Source: HKCCE3408 sp039191215
GTDB lineage: Bacteria; Pseudomonadota; Alphaproteobacteria; Rhodobacterales; Rhodobacteraceae
Assembly (NCBI GenBank): GCA_039191215.1
Contig: JBCCXT010000001.1
Coordinates: 62,001 to 126,000 of the forward strand
Direction of reading: 5' to 3'
DNA length: 64,000 nucleotides
The position numbers and the translations under genes are program-made. Shown here one piece after another: positions 53,096 through 61,374 of this stretch (position 1 is its first letter; the number at the start of each line of letters is the position of its first letter). Under the pieces are notes generated by a model that was given only the letters and a program-made list of their open reading frames with translations, was not told the origin of the DNA and did no database searches.

Positions 53096-54292
53096 ATGAT
53101 ACGCCTATTGCTTGCCGCCTGCTTTGGCCTTGCGACCTGCCTGCCAGCCGCGGCCCAAAACCCGTTCAGCGCCGCGGTCACGGTCAATGACCGCGCCGTC
53201 ACCTTCTGGGAGCTTGAGCAGCGCGCGCGTTTTCTGCAATTGCTTGACGCGCCCGGCGATCTGCTCGAAACCGCGCGCCGCACGCTCATCGAAGAACGCC
53301 TTCAGGTCGATGCCGCCGAGCGGTTAGGTGTTGTCGCATCCGCCGAAGAGCTCGAAGACGGGATGGAGGAATTTGCCGGCCGGGCCAATCTGAGCGCCGA
53401 TGCCTTCATCAGCCAGATTGAATCGCGCGGCGTCGCCGCTGAGACATTCCGCGATTTCGTCTTCGCCGGGATCACTTGGCGCAACGTGCTGCGCGCCCAG
53501 TTCGGGTCGCGCGCACAGGTCACCGAAGAGGAAGTCGACCGCGCGCTTGCCCTGGCAGCCATCGAGGGCGGCGCACAAATCCTGATCGCCGAGATTGTTG
53601 TGCCGCTCAATGCGCAAAACCAGGAAGAAGCGCGCCAATTGATGACGCAGCTGGCACAAACGACCAATGGCAGCGTCGATGCCTTCTCTGCCGCCGCACG
53701 GCAGTATTCCGCCGCCCAATCGGCTGAAACCGGCGGCGCCTTGGGCTACCGACCCCTAGCCAGCCTGCCGCCCGCGCTGCAATCGCTGATCCTGCCATTG
53801 CCGCCTGGCGGTGTCACCGACCCGGTGCCTTTGGGCCAGGCCATTGCGATCTTCCAGCTGCGCGATTTCCGGGAAGAGGGTTTTGTCACGCCCGAGGCCA
53901 CGGCGGTCGAATATGCCATCGTGCCATTCGCCGGCGGCCTGACCGAGGCCAACCTGGCCCAAGCGCGAGAGCTCGAAGACAGCCTCGATACCTGTGACGA
54001 CCTCTTTGGCGTGCTGCCCGGCGGGTTTGAGCGGGTGGTGAGCGAAGTTGACGCCGTGCCGGCGGCAATTGCCGCGGAACTGGTCGCGCTTGACGACAAT
54101 GAGATCTCCTACGATCTGACAACCGAAGACGGCGCGCTGATGTTTTTGATGCTGTGCGGCCGGACGACCGAATTGCCGGAAGGCGCTCGCGAAACGGTCC
54201 GCCAGGCGCTTTTCAACCAGCGGCTGGAAAGCTATGCGGACGGGTTTTTGGCTGAATTGATGTCCGAGGCGATCATCAGCGAGGCCGAATGA
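53096..54292 (+). CDS. surA: SurA-like periplasmic peptidylprolyl isomerase
   Basis: 398-residue exported chaperone. Signal peptide (residues 1-20, ending AAAQ) is followed by a SurA N-terminal-like domain (VTVNDRAVTFWELEQRARFL) and one parvulin-type domain in the middle (QILIAEIVV to VPLGQAIAIFQLRD). E. coli SurA has two parvulin domains; only one is clear here. It aids folding of outer-membrane proteins, including LptD, encoded directly upstream. The ATG at 53096 has GAGG upstream, and its stop overlaps pdxA. Confidence 0.9.
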   Translation: MIRLLLAACFGLATCLPAAAQNPFSAAVTVNDRAVTFWELEQRARFLQLLDAPGDLLETARRTLIEERLQVDAAERLGVVASAEELEDGMEEFAGRANLSADAFISQIESRGVAAETFRDFVFAGITWRNVLRAQFGSRAQVTEEEVDRALALAAIEGGAQILIAEIVVPLNAQNQEEARQLMTQLAQTTNGSVDAFSAAARQYSAAQSAETGGALGYRPLASLPPALQSLILPLPPGGVTDPVPLGQAIAIFQLRDFREEGFVTPEATAVEYAIVPFAGGLTEANLAQARELEDSLDTCDDLFGVLPGGFERVVSEVDAVPAAIAAELVALDDNEISYDLTTEDGALMFLMLCGRTTELPEGARETVRQALFNQRLESYADGFLAELMSEAIISEAE

Positions 54293-55269
54293 GGCCTGTC
54301 CTGCCTGTCGCGGTGAGCTGTGGCGAACCCGCTGGCATCGGGCCGGAGATAGCTGCCCAAGCCTCTGCCATGCTCGGCGCCGATCTGCCGTTTTTTGTCA
54401 TCGGGAATCCGGAACACTTCGCCGGCCATGGACGCGATCTGGTCGAGATCACTTCCGCAGGCCAGGCGACGGATTGCGCGGCCAAGGCCTTGGCTGTGTT
54501 GACCCATGACGTACCAGGCGCCGCCCGGCCCGGTATCCCTGACCCAAACCAAGCCGCCGGTGTGATCTCTGCCATCGCGCGCGGCGTGGAGCTGGCCGTG
54601 GCTGGTGATGCCGCCGCCCTATGCACGCTTCCGATCCATAAAAAGGCGCTGATTGACGGGGCGGGATTTGCCCATCCTGGCCATACCGAATACCTGCAAT
54701 ATCTGGCCGGCAGCGATCATGTCGTGATGATGCTGGCCTGCCCACAGCTGCGTGTTGTGCCGGCAACGATCCACATCCCGCTCCATGAAGTGCCCGCCGC
54801 ATTGACGGCGAAGCTGCTGACCGACACGATCCGGGTGACGGCGGCCGGACTTGCGGGCGATTTTGGCCTATCGGAGCCGCGCATCGCCGTTGCGGGTTTA
54901 AACCCGCATGCGGGCGAAGGCGGCGTGATGGGCCAAGAGGACGACGCGCTGATCCGCCCGACCCTGGACGCCCTGCGGGATGAGGGCTTTCGGCTCAGCG
55001 GGCCGCATCCGGCTGACACGATGTTTCATACCGCAGCCCGCGAAACCTACGATGCCGCAATTGCGATGTATCACGACCAGGCGCTCATCCCGATCAAAAC
55101 GCTTGATTTTGCCGGCGCGGTGAATGTCACGCTTGGGCTGCCTTTCATCCGCACTTCACCCGATCATGGCACAGCGCTGGATATTGCAGGAACTGGGCGC
55201 GCCGACCCCACAAGCCTTATTGCCGCGCTCAAGATGGCCCGCGATCTGGCCGCGCAGCGCGCGCGATGA
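54289..55269 (+). CDS. pdxA: 4-Hydroxythreonine-4-phosphate dehydrogenase
   Basis: 326-residue NAD-dependent enzyme of pyridoxal 5'-phosphate synthesis. It has the opening SCGEPAGIGPEIA, metal-binding histidines in FAHPGHTEYL, GLNPHAGEGG and MYHDQALIPIK, all as in the family. Overlaps surA and rsmA by ATGA at both ends, the standard surA-pdxA-rsmA order. Confidence 0.96.
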   Translation: MRPVLPVAVSCGEPAGIGPEIAAQASAMLGADLPFFVIGNPEHFAGHGRDLVEITSAGQATDCAAKALAVLTHDVPGAARPGIPDPNQAAGVISAIARGVELAVAGDAAALCTLPIHKKALIDGAGFAHPGHTEYLQYLAGSDHVVMMLACPQLRVVPATIHIPLHEVPAALTAKLLTDTIRVTAAGLAGDFGLSEPRIAVAGLNPHAGEGGVMGQEDDALIRPTLDALRDEGFRLSGPHPADTMFHTAARETYDAAIAMYHDQALIPIKTLDFAGAVNVTLGLPFIRTSPDHGTALDIAGTGRADPTSLIAALKMARDLAAQRAR

Positions 55270-56108
55270 ACGCCATCGACAAGTTGCCGCCGCTGCGCGA
55301 GGTGATTGCCGCGCACGGCTTGCGGGCCGAGAAATCACTTGGTCAGAATTTCATCCTTGATCTCAACCTCACGGCCAAAATCGCCCGCGCCGCCGGTGAT
55401 CTGAGCAATACGGATGTGCTGGAAGTTGGCCCAGGCCCTGGTGGCCTGACGCGCGGGCTTTTGGCCGAAGGCGCCCGCCGTGTCGTGGCCATCGAAAAGG
55501 ATCGCCGCTGTCTGCCCGCTTTGGCCGAGATCGCCGCGGCCTATCCCGGCCAATTGACCGTGATTGAGGGCGACGCCCTGGCCGTCGATTGGGCGGCTGA
55601 GGTCACCCCGCCGCTGCGCGTGGTGGCGAACCTGCCCTATAATGTCGGGACCGAGCTGTTGGTCCGCTGGCTGACGCCTACAACCTGGCCACCGCTTTGG
55701 CAAAGCCTCACATTGATGTTTCAGCGCGAAGTGGCCGAGCGCATCGTGGCACCGCCAGGATCGAAGTCTTATGGCAGGCTGGCTGTGTTAGCGGCTTGGC
55801 GAACGCAGGCGCGGATCGTCATGAGTTTGCCGCCCGAGGCTTTCACGCCGCCGCCCAAAGTGCGCTCTGCCGTGGTGCATTTTGACGCCTTGCCTGCGCC
55901 GCGATTTGCTGCCGACGCGGACATCTTGCAGCGTGTGGTGGCGATGGCCTTCAATCAGCGCCGAAAGATGCTGCGCTCATCCCTGAAAGGGCTGGACCCA
56001 AATATCGAAGAAAAGCTGGAGGGCGCGGGCATTTCACCCACGCAACGCGCCGAAGAGATCGGCCTGGACCAGTTTTGCGCCTTGGCGCGTGCTGTGGCCG
56101 GGTGTTAG
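55266..56108 (+). CDS. rsmA: 16S rRNA dimethyladenosine transferase
   Basis: 280-residue methyltransferase (KsgA) that dimethylates two adjacent adenines near the 3' end of 16S rRNA late in 30S assembly. It shows SLGQNFILD, the SAM-binding LEVGPGPGGLTRGLL and the catalytic NLPYN. C-terminal FNQRRKMLRSSLKGL is typical. Last gene of the lptF to rsmA run; convergent with the DUF4167 gene, 9 bp away. Confidence 0.97.
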   Translation: MNAIDKLPPLREVIAAHGLRAEKSLGQNFILDLNLTAKIARAAGDLSNTDVLEVGPGPGGLTRGLLAEGARRVVAIEKDRRCLPALAEIAAAYPGQLTVIEGDALAVDWAAEVTPPLRVVANLPYNVGTELLVRWLTPTTWPPLWQSLTLMFQREVAERIVAPPGSKSYGRLAVLAAWRTQARIVMSLPPEAFTPPPKVRSAVVHFDALPAPRFAADADILQRVVAMAFNQRRKMLRSSLKGLDPNIEEKLEGAGISPTQRAEEIGLDQFCALARAVAGC

Positions 56109-56117
56109 GCTGAACCG

Positions 56118-56729
56118 CTACTCCGCGGCGGCTTCTGGCGGCGTTGTCGGCTGCTCTTCTTGGTCGGCGGCTGGCTCTGGCGCGGCATCAGCGGCCGGCT
56201 CGGGCTTTGCATCGGCCCCGTTTTGCTTGCGCCGACGACTCTTGCGCGGCTTTGGTTGTTCTTCCGGCGTCTCGACAATATCAGCGCCACTGGATGCGCC
56301 ACCGGAGTCGATCACATCATCAAAGCCATTCGATGCGGCCGGATCGGCTGCGGCCTCAGGCTGCGGCTGGCTGTCCCCATTACTTGGCTGCGGCGCGTCG
56401 CCGAAACCGGGCTGCTGGTCGTGGTTTTGGCGGTCACGGCGCTGCTGGTTCTGTTGTTCCTGTATCTCGCGCCGCGCTTCCATTTCTTTCTGCGCTTCGC
56501 TCAGAAGCCGGGTGTAATGCTCGGCATGCTGCTGAAAATTTTCGCCGGCGACACGGTCATTCGACAACTGTGCGTCGCGCGCCAGCTGATTGTATTTGTC
56601 GATGATCTGCTGCGGGGTGCCGCGCACTTTCCCCTCTGGACCAGAGCTGTCGAACACTCGGTTGACGATATTGCCGACCGAACGGTTGCGATTACCTTTG
56701 GACCGCGAGCGGTTTTTTGATGATCTCAT
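56118..56729 (-). CDS. DUF4167 domain protein
   Basis: 203-residue protein. The N-terminal 75 residues form DUF4167 (NRSVGNIVNRVFDSSGPEGKVRGTP and QLARDAQLSNDRVAGENFQQHAEHY), found almost only in Alphaproteobacteria. Basic ends flank it, and the C-terminal two thirds are Gln, Glu, Pro and Ala-rich and disordered, with a basic patch (KPRKSRRRKQ). Function unknown; RNA binding is plausible from composition. It sits downstream of prmC with a 229-bp gap. Confidence 0.88.
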   Translation of the reverse strand: MRSSKNRSRSKGNRNRSVGNIVNRVFDSSGPEGKVRGTPQQIIDKYNQLARDAQLSNDRVAGENFQQHAEHYTRLLSEAQKEMEARREIQEQQNQQRRDRQNHDQQPGFGDAPQPSNGDSQPQPEAAADPAASNGFDDVIDSGGASSGADIVETPEEQPKPRKSRRRKQNGADAKPEPAADAAPEPAADQEEQPTTPPEAAAE

Positions 56730-56766
56730 GAGTTTTTGTCAGTTCCAGTTACGTCTGGTGGGTCCG

Positions 56767-56829
56767 TTTGGCAAATTGTGCATCATGCACATGCGCCTGA
56801 ATGTTGTTTGACCCGTGTCTTTTGGCAAA
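56767..56829. promoter_or_regulatory. Direct repeats and palindrome upstream of DUF4167 gene
   Basis: TTTGGCAAA occurs at 56767-56775 and again at 56821-56829. Between them, GTGCATCATGCAC (56778-56790) is a perfect 13-nt palindrome. The cluster lies 38-100 bp before the DUF4167 start and could be a regulator site. No known factor recognised. Confidence 0.35.
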
Positions 56830-56958
56830 CTAGCGGCGGATCGGGGCATCCCGTCTCACTCCCGCATGGGGATGAGTAACCACGCAATCAGACCGGAAAC
56901 AAGGTAAAAATGTGCAAATGGCGCGCTTTTTGCTTGGCCTTGCAGGTTTTGCGCCGAT

Positions 56959-57813
56959 TCAGCCGCGCGCCTGGGCGGCAACAACCCGGTCCTTGCCGTC
57001 CATGTCGGGATGCACACGGATGTCGTCAAGCCCTGCCTCAGCAAAAAGCGCACAGACCGCCGCCGCCTGGTCAAATCCGATCTCGACCAAAAGCCTGCCC
57101 CCTTTTTTGAGATAACTGGGCGCCTCCCGCGCGATCACACGATAGGCCGCCAGTCCATCGCCCCCCGGGGTCAAGGCGATTTTAGGTTCATAGAAAAGCT
57201 CAGGCGCGAGCCGCTCATAGGCGTCAGCTGAGACATATGGCGGGTTCGAAACAACAAGATCGAAGCTGCTTAGCTTGCGTTCTGGAACAGCCTCGAACCA
57301 ACTGCCTTGGCGCAACTCGACAGGGCCGGACAGCCCAAGAGCCTCGCGGTTTTCCATCGCCACACATATGGCGTCACGGGAGATATCCGTGCCAAATCCA
57401 ATGCAAAGATCAGACGCCTCCGCAACAAGGGTCAAAAGGATACACCCACTGCCCACACCAAGGTCGAGCACATGATGATACGGCTCCTGCAAGGCAAGCG
57501 CGATTAAGTCCTCGGTCTCTGGTCGTGGCGACAAAACGGACGGCCCAACCGCGAAGCTCCGCCCGTAAAATTCCTTTTTGCCGGTAATGATCGATACCGG
57601 CACACGCGCGACGCGTTGCGCAATGGCCGCCTCGAACCGGTCCCAAACCTGCGCCGGAATAGGCTCTGACGAACAGAGCAAAAGCTGATCACGTCGAAGC
57701 TCTGCCGCATCGGCAAGCAGCCAACGCGCATCATTTGCTGGGTCGGGGATATTGGCTGCCCGCAACCGCCGAAAGCCAAGGCTCTGTGCGTCGCCGAAGG
57801 TTTTCGGGATCAC
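56959..57813 (-). CDS. prmC: Peptide chain release factor N5-glutamine methyltransferase
   Basis: 284-residue HemK-type enzyme that methylates the glutamine of the GGQ motif in release factors. It has the N-terminal helical domain, a SAM motif LDLGVGSGCILL, and the catalytic NPPYVS. The start is a GTG at 57813 that overlaps the prfA TGA (GTGA), so enzyme and substrate are translationally coupled. Confidence 0.96.
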   Translation of the reverse strand: MIPKTFGDAQSLGFRRLRAANIPDPANDARWLLADAAELRRDQLLLCSSEPIPAQVWDRFEAAIAQRVARVPVSIITGKKEFYGRSFAVGPSVLSPRPETEDLIALALQEPYHHVLDLGVGSGCILLTLVAEASDLCIGFGTDISRDAICVAMENREALGLSGPVELRQGSWFEAVPERKLSSFDLVVSNPPYVSADAYERLAPELFYEPKIALTPGGDGLAAYRVIAREAPSYLKKGGRLLVEIGFDQAAAVCALFAEAGLDDIRVHPDMDGKDRVVAAQARG

Positions 57814-58865
57814 CCGCCCATCTCCGCCAGCTTTGCCGCCTGATCGTCGGCTGTCAGCGCATCGATAACCTCGTCAAGATCACCGCCCATGACCTGGTCG
57901 AGCTTGTAAAGCGTCAAGTTGATGCGGTGATCAGTCATCCGGCCTTGCGGAAAGTTATAGGTCCGGATGCGCTCGGACCGGTCGCCCGATCCGACTTGTG
58001 CCTTGCGATCGGCGGAGCGTTCATCGGCCACGCGCTGGCGTTCGGCATCATAAAGCCGCGCGCGCAGCACGTTCATCGCAATCTCTCGGTTGCGGTGCTG
58101 CGATTTTTCCGAACTTGTCACCACGATACCAGAAGGCAGGTGGGTGATCCGAACCGCTGAATCGGTGGTGTTGACATGCTGGCCGCCTGCCCCGCTAGCG
58201 CGCATCGTGTCGATACGGATGTCTCCGGCGGGAATGTCGATATCGACGTCTTCGGCTTCTGGCAAAACCGCAACCGTGGCCGCCGATGTATGGATACGCC
58301 CGCCGCTTTCGGTCTCAGGCACGCGTTGCACCCGATGCACACCGCTTTCGAACTTGAGCCTTGCAAAGACGTTTTCGCCCTCGATCCGGGCGACCAGTTC
58401 TTTGACGCCGCCAAGCTCGGTCAATTGCTCATCGATCACCTCAACCCGCCAACCGCGCGCCTCGGCATAGCGGACGTACATGCGATACAAATCACCGGCA
58501 AAAAGCGCGGCCTCATCGCCACCGGTTCCAGGCCGGATCTCGATCATCGCCGGTTTGGCATCCGCGGCATCTTTGGGCAAAAGCGCGACTTGCAACGCCG
58601 CTTCGGCATCAGGCACTTGCGCTTTGAGCTCGGGCAGTTCGGCCTCCGCCAGCTCGGCCATTTCGGGATCGCTGAGCATCGCTTCAGCATCCGAGATATC
58701 CATCAAAAGCTGGTTGTAGGCCGCGACCTGCTCGGCCACGGGCTTAAGCTCGGCATATTCTTTGCTGATCTCAGCGATCTCGCTGGCCTCGGCGCCCGCG
58801 CTCAGCCGCGCTTCGAGGAATTCGAAGCGCTGTGTGATCTGCAAAAGACGCTCGGCGGGTAACAT
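57810..58865 (-). CDS. prfA: Peptide chain release factor 1
   Basis: 351-residue RF1, which ends translation at UAA and UAG. The peptidyl-tRNA hydrolysis motif is in ASGAGGQHVNTTDSAVR. The stop-recognition tripeptide region reads QRVPETESGGRIHTS, where P-E-T takes the place of the common P-A/V-T. That RF1 is intact matters for the amber codon in suyB: UAG should be read as a stop in this cell. Confidence 0.97.
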   Translation of the reverse strand: MLPAERLLQITQRFEFLEARLSAGAEASEIAEISKEYAELKPVAEQVAAYNQLLMDISDAEAMLSDPEMAELAEAELPELKAQVPDAEAALQVALLPKDAADAKPAMIEIRPGTGGDEAALFAGDLYRMYVRYAEARGWRVEVIDEQLTELGGVKELVARIEGENVFARLKFESGVHRVQRVPETESGGRIHTSAATVAVLPEAEDVDIDIPAGDIRIDTMRASGAGGQHVNTTDSAVRITHLPSGIVVTSSEKSQHRNREIAMNVLRARLYDAERQRVADERSADRKAQVGSGDRSERIRTYNFPQGRMTDHRINLTLYKLDQVMGGDLDEVIDALTADDQAAKLAEMGG

Positions 58866-58896
58866 GGCGGGGATGTGCCTTGCGTCCAGGCCAGCG

Positions 58897-59376
58897 TCAA
58901 GGCCGGAGCGGCTCCGTCAACCGATCCAGCCTGCGCTGGTTGACACCCAGATCGCTGAAACCCATCAGCGCCCTGGAATAGAGATCGACATAGGTGATCG
59001 TCTCACCTTCGGGCCGCGCGAAACTGTCGCCGGAGCCTACCCCTTCGCGCAGGCGAATGGACATAACATCCGGAAAACCGAAGAAGCGCGAGCGGAACAC
59101 ATAAGTGGCATGCCCCTGGGCAAGATCGCCCGCGATGCGCGCGCCATTCAGCCGTCCAATCTCTTGGTCCAATAGCGCCGCTGTCTCGGCCAAGTCGCCG
59201 ATATTCGTGCGCGCCGTGTCGCCCGCTGCCAGGGCAAAGTTTGGGCTGCTCGGCGGGGTGACATCGGCAGGCTCCACGTGAAGCGCCGCGGCATCGATTG
59301 CATAGCTGCGCGCGTAGATCGCAACCGCGACACCGAACACGACCAGCACCAAAAGAAGAATAACAAGCCATTTCAT
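58897..59376 (-). CDS. DUF1499 family membrane-anchored protein
   Basis: 159-residue protein with one N-terminal membrane helix (residues 2-21) and a DUF1499 domain outside or at the membrane (VYRSRFFGFPDV-like block here reading VFRSRFFGFPDVMSIRL). Function unknown. The ATG at 59376 puts the helix at the N terminus; an ATG pair at 59427-59430 would add 18 residues. Convergence and spacing suggest it is separate from prfA. Confidence 0.8.
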   Translation of the reverse strand: MKWLVILLLVLVVFGVAVAIYARSYAIDAAALHVEPADVTPPSSPNFALAAGDTARTNIGDLAETAALLDQEIGRLNGARIAGDLAQGHATYVFRSRFFGFPDVMSIRLREGVGSGDSFARPEGETITYVDLYSRALMGFSDLGVNQRRLDRLTEPLRP

Positions 59377-59439
59377 TTTCTGCGACTTACGCCTCGGATG
59401 TCCGATGGCAAGCCCCGCGCCTGGCATCATTTGCCTGCA

Positions 59440-61209
59440 TCAATGATTGTCGCGCGGCAGATCGCGGGCGATGCGCTGGTAGGCTGTAGCCAATTCCAGG
59501 CAACCGCCCTGGGCAAGCTGGCCGACATGGCTGCGGTAGAGCTCTTGCCAGGGCGTTTGGCTGCGTATCTCAGGCGCTTGCCAGGCGTCGCGCCGTGCCT
59601 GCCATTCCGCCTCAGAAACCACGGCGTTGAGCGTGCCCGATTGCAGATCGAGGCGCACGGCATCGCCTGTTTGCAACAGCGCCAAGCCACCGCCGACAAC
59701 CGCCTCAGGCGAGGCATTCAGGATCGAGGGGCTTTCCGATGTGCCCGATTGGCGTCCGTCACCCACCGTGGGCAGGTGCTTAAGGCCCGCTTTGATCAAC
59801 GCGTCGGGGGGTTGCATATTGACCACCTCGGCGGAGCCTGGATAGCCCACACAGCCGACATTACGAATGAAGAGAATTGTTTTCTCGTCAATGCCTAACG
59901 AGGCATCGTTAATGCGGTCATGATAATCCTCGGGCCCTTCGAAGACAACCGCGCGGGCCTCAAACACGCCATCTTTGAGAAACCGGCTGCGAAAATCCTC
60001 AGAGATGACGGAAGTTTTCATCAGCGCGCTGTCAAAGAGGTTGCCAGTGAGCACGACAAAGCCCGCCTTTTCGCGCAAGGGTGCGGCGACCGGCAGGATC
60101 ACGTCCGTGTCGCGGCTGCGCGCACCGGCCAGCGCCTCCGCGACCGTTCCCCCAGCCGCGGATCCGGCATCGCCGTCGATCAGACCTTCGGCCAGAAGCT
60201 CGCCCATCACGGCGGGCACCCCACCGGCGCGGAAAAAGCTCTCGCCCAGATAGGCGCCAGCGGGCTGCATATTGACCAATAACGGGATGTCGAGCCCGTG
60301 TGTCTGCCAATCAGTCACGTCAAGCTCAATCCCGGCATGACGCGCGATTGCCTGACAATGGGGCGGCGCATTCGTCGACCCGCCAATGGCCGAATTGACT
60401 TTGATGGCGTTGAGAAACGATGCACGGCTGAGGATATCTGAGGGTTTAAGATCCGCCTCGGCCATCTCCACGGCGCGGCGTCCGGTGAGATACGCCATCT
60501 CCATGCGCTCGCGGAAGGGCGCGGGGATCGCAGCGGCACCTGGCAGGGTCATGCCAAGCGCCTCGGCCAGGGCGTTCATCGTGCTGGCCGTGCCCATCGT
60601 GTTGCAATGGCCAAGCGACGGCGAGGATGCGCAGGCAAGCTCCATGAATTCATCATAGCCGATCTCACCCCGGGCCATCATCCGTCGCCCTTCCCAGATG
60701 GTCGTGCCAGAGCCCGCGCGCCTGCCCTTGTACCAGCCATCGAGCATCGGGCCGCCATTGAGCGCAATCGCCGGAATGTCGACCGTCACGGCACCCATCA
60801 GCATGGCCGGCGTGGTCTTGTCGCAGCCCGTAGTCAGCACCACCGCATCAATCGGATAGCCGTGCAACACCTCCACCAGCGACAGATATTGCAGGTTGCG
60901 ATCAAGCGCGGCAGTCGGGCGCTTGCCGGTCTCTTGGATGGGATGGACAGGAAATTCCATCGGCACGCCACCGGCATCGCGGATGCCCGCTTTGATCCGA
61001 TCCATCAAAAAGACATGGATCTTGTTGCACGGCACCAGATCACTGCCTGTCTGGGCAATCCCGACGATCGCTTTTTCCGCCTGCAGCTCGGCCTGCGTGA
61101 AGGTCTGGTTCTGATAGCGCTCCAGATAAAGCGCTGTCATTCCGGGGTTATTGGGGTTGTCGAACCATTCCTGGCTGCGGTAGCGGCGACGGGCGCGAGT
61201 GTCGGACAT
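59440..61209 (-). CDS. IlvD/Edd-family dehydratase, pentonate type
   Basis: 589-residue iron-sulfur dehydratase. Cluster-binding cysteines are in VPCNKIH, TTGCDKTTPA and LGHCNTMGTAST. The SQEWFDNPNNPGMTALYLERY opening and FPVHPIQETGKRPTAALDRN block are those of the L-arabonate/D-xylonate dehydratase branch rather than of true IlvD, so a sugar acid is the likely substrate. The ATG at 61209 has GAGGAA upstream; the longer frame is unsupported. It diverges from a ThDP enzyme and a CoA-transferase. Confidence 0.88.
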   Translation of the reverse strand: MSDTRARRRYRSQEWFDNPNNPGMTALYLERYQNQTFTQAELQAEKAIVGIAQTGSDLVPCNKIHVFLMDRIKAGIRDAGGVPMEFPVHPIQETGKRPTAALDRNLQYLSLVEVLHGYPIDAVVLTTGCDKTTPAMLMGAVTVDIPAIALNGGPMLDGWYKGRRAGSGTTIWEGRRMMARGEIGYDEFMELACASSPSLGHCNTMGTASTMNALAEALGMTLPGAAAIPAPFRERMEMAYLTGRRAVEMAEADLKPSDILSRASFLNAIKVNSAIGGSTNAPPHCQAIARHAGIELDVTDWQTHGLDIPLLVNMQPAGAYLGESFFRAGGVPAVMGELLAEGLIDGDAGSAAGGTVAEALAGARSRDTDVILPVAAPLREKAGFVVLTGNLFDSALMKTSVISEDFRSRFLKDGVFEARAVVFEGPEDYHDRINDASLGIDEKTILFIRNVGCVGYPGSAEVVNMQPPDALIKAGLKHLPTVGDGRQSGTSESPSILNASPEAVVGGGLALLQTGDAVRLDLQSGTLNAVVSEAEWQARRDAWQAPEIRSQTPWQELYRSHVGQLAQGGCLELATAYQRIARDLPRDNH

Positions 61210-61374
61210 GGCTTCCTCTGGCGTGGCTTGGGCGATGGTTACCCCAGCCGACGGGCAGTGAAAAGCCAGCCTCATAGCGGACTGCAACCAGACCCAAGCG
61301 TCGCACGCTTTGTTGTGTTGTGTTTCACGCCTCCTCTGGGATAGGCCGCCTGCACAAACCCTTTAAGGCCCGCC

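Noticed and set aside
59440..61209. ilvD, dihydroxyacid dehydratase of branched-chain amino-acid synthesis
   Set aside because: Opening and central motifs match the pentonate dehydratase branch; the nearby ThDP gene is not a clear ilvB and no ilvC or ilvN is present.
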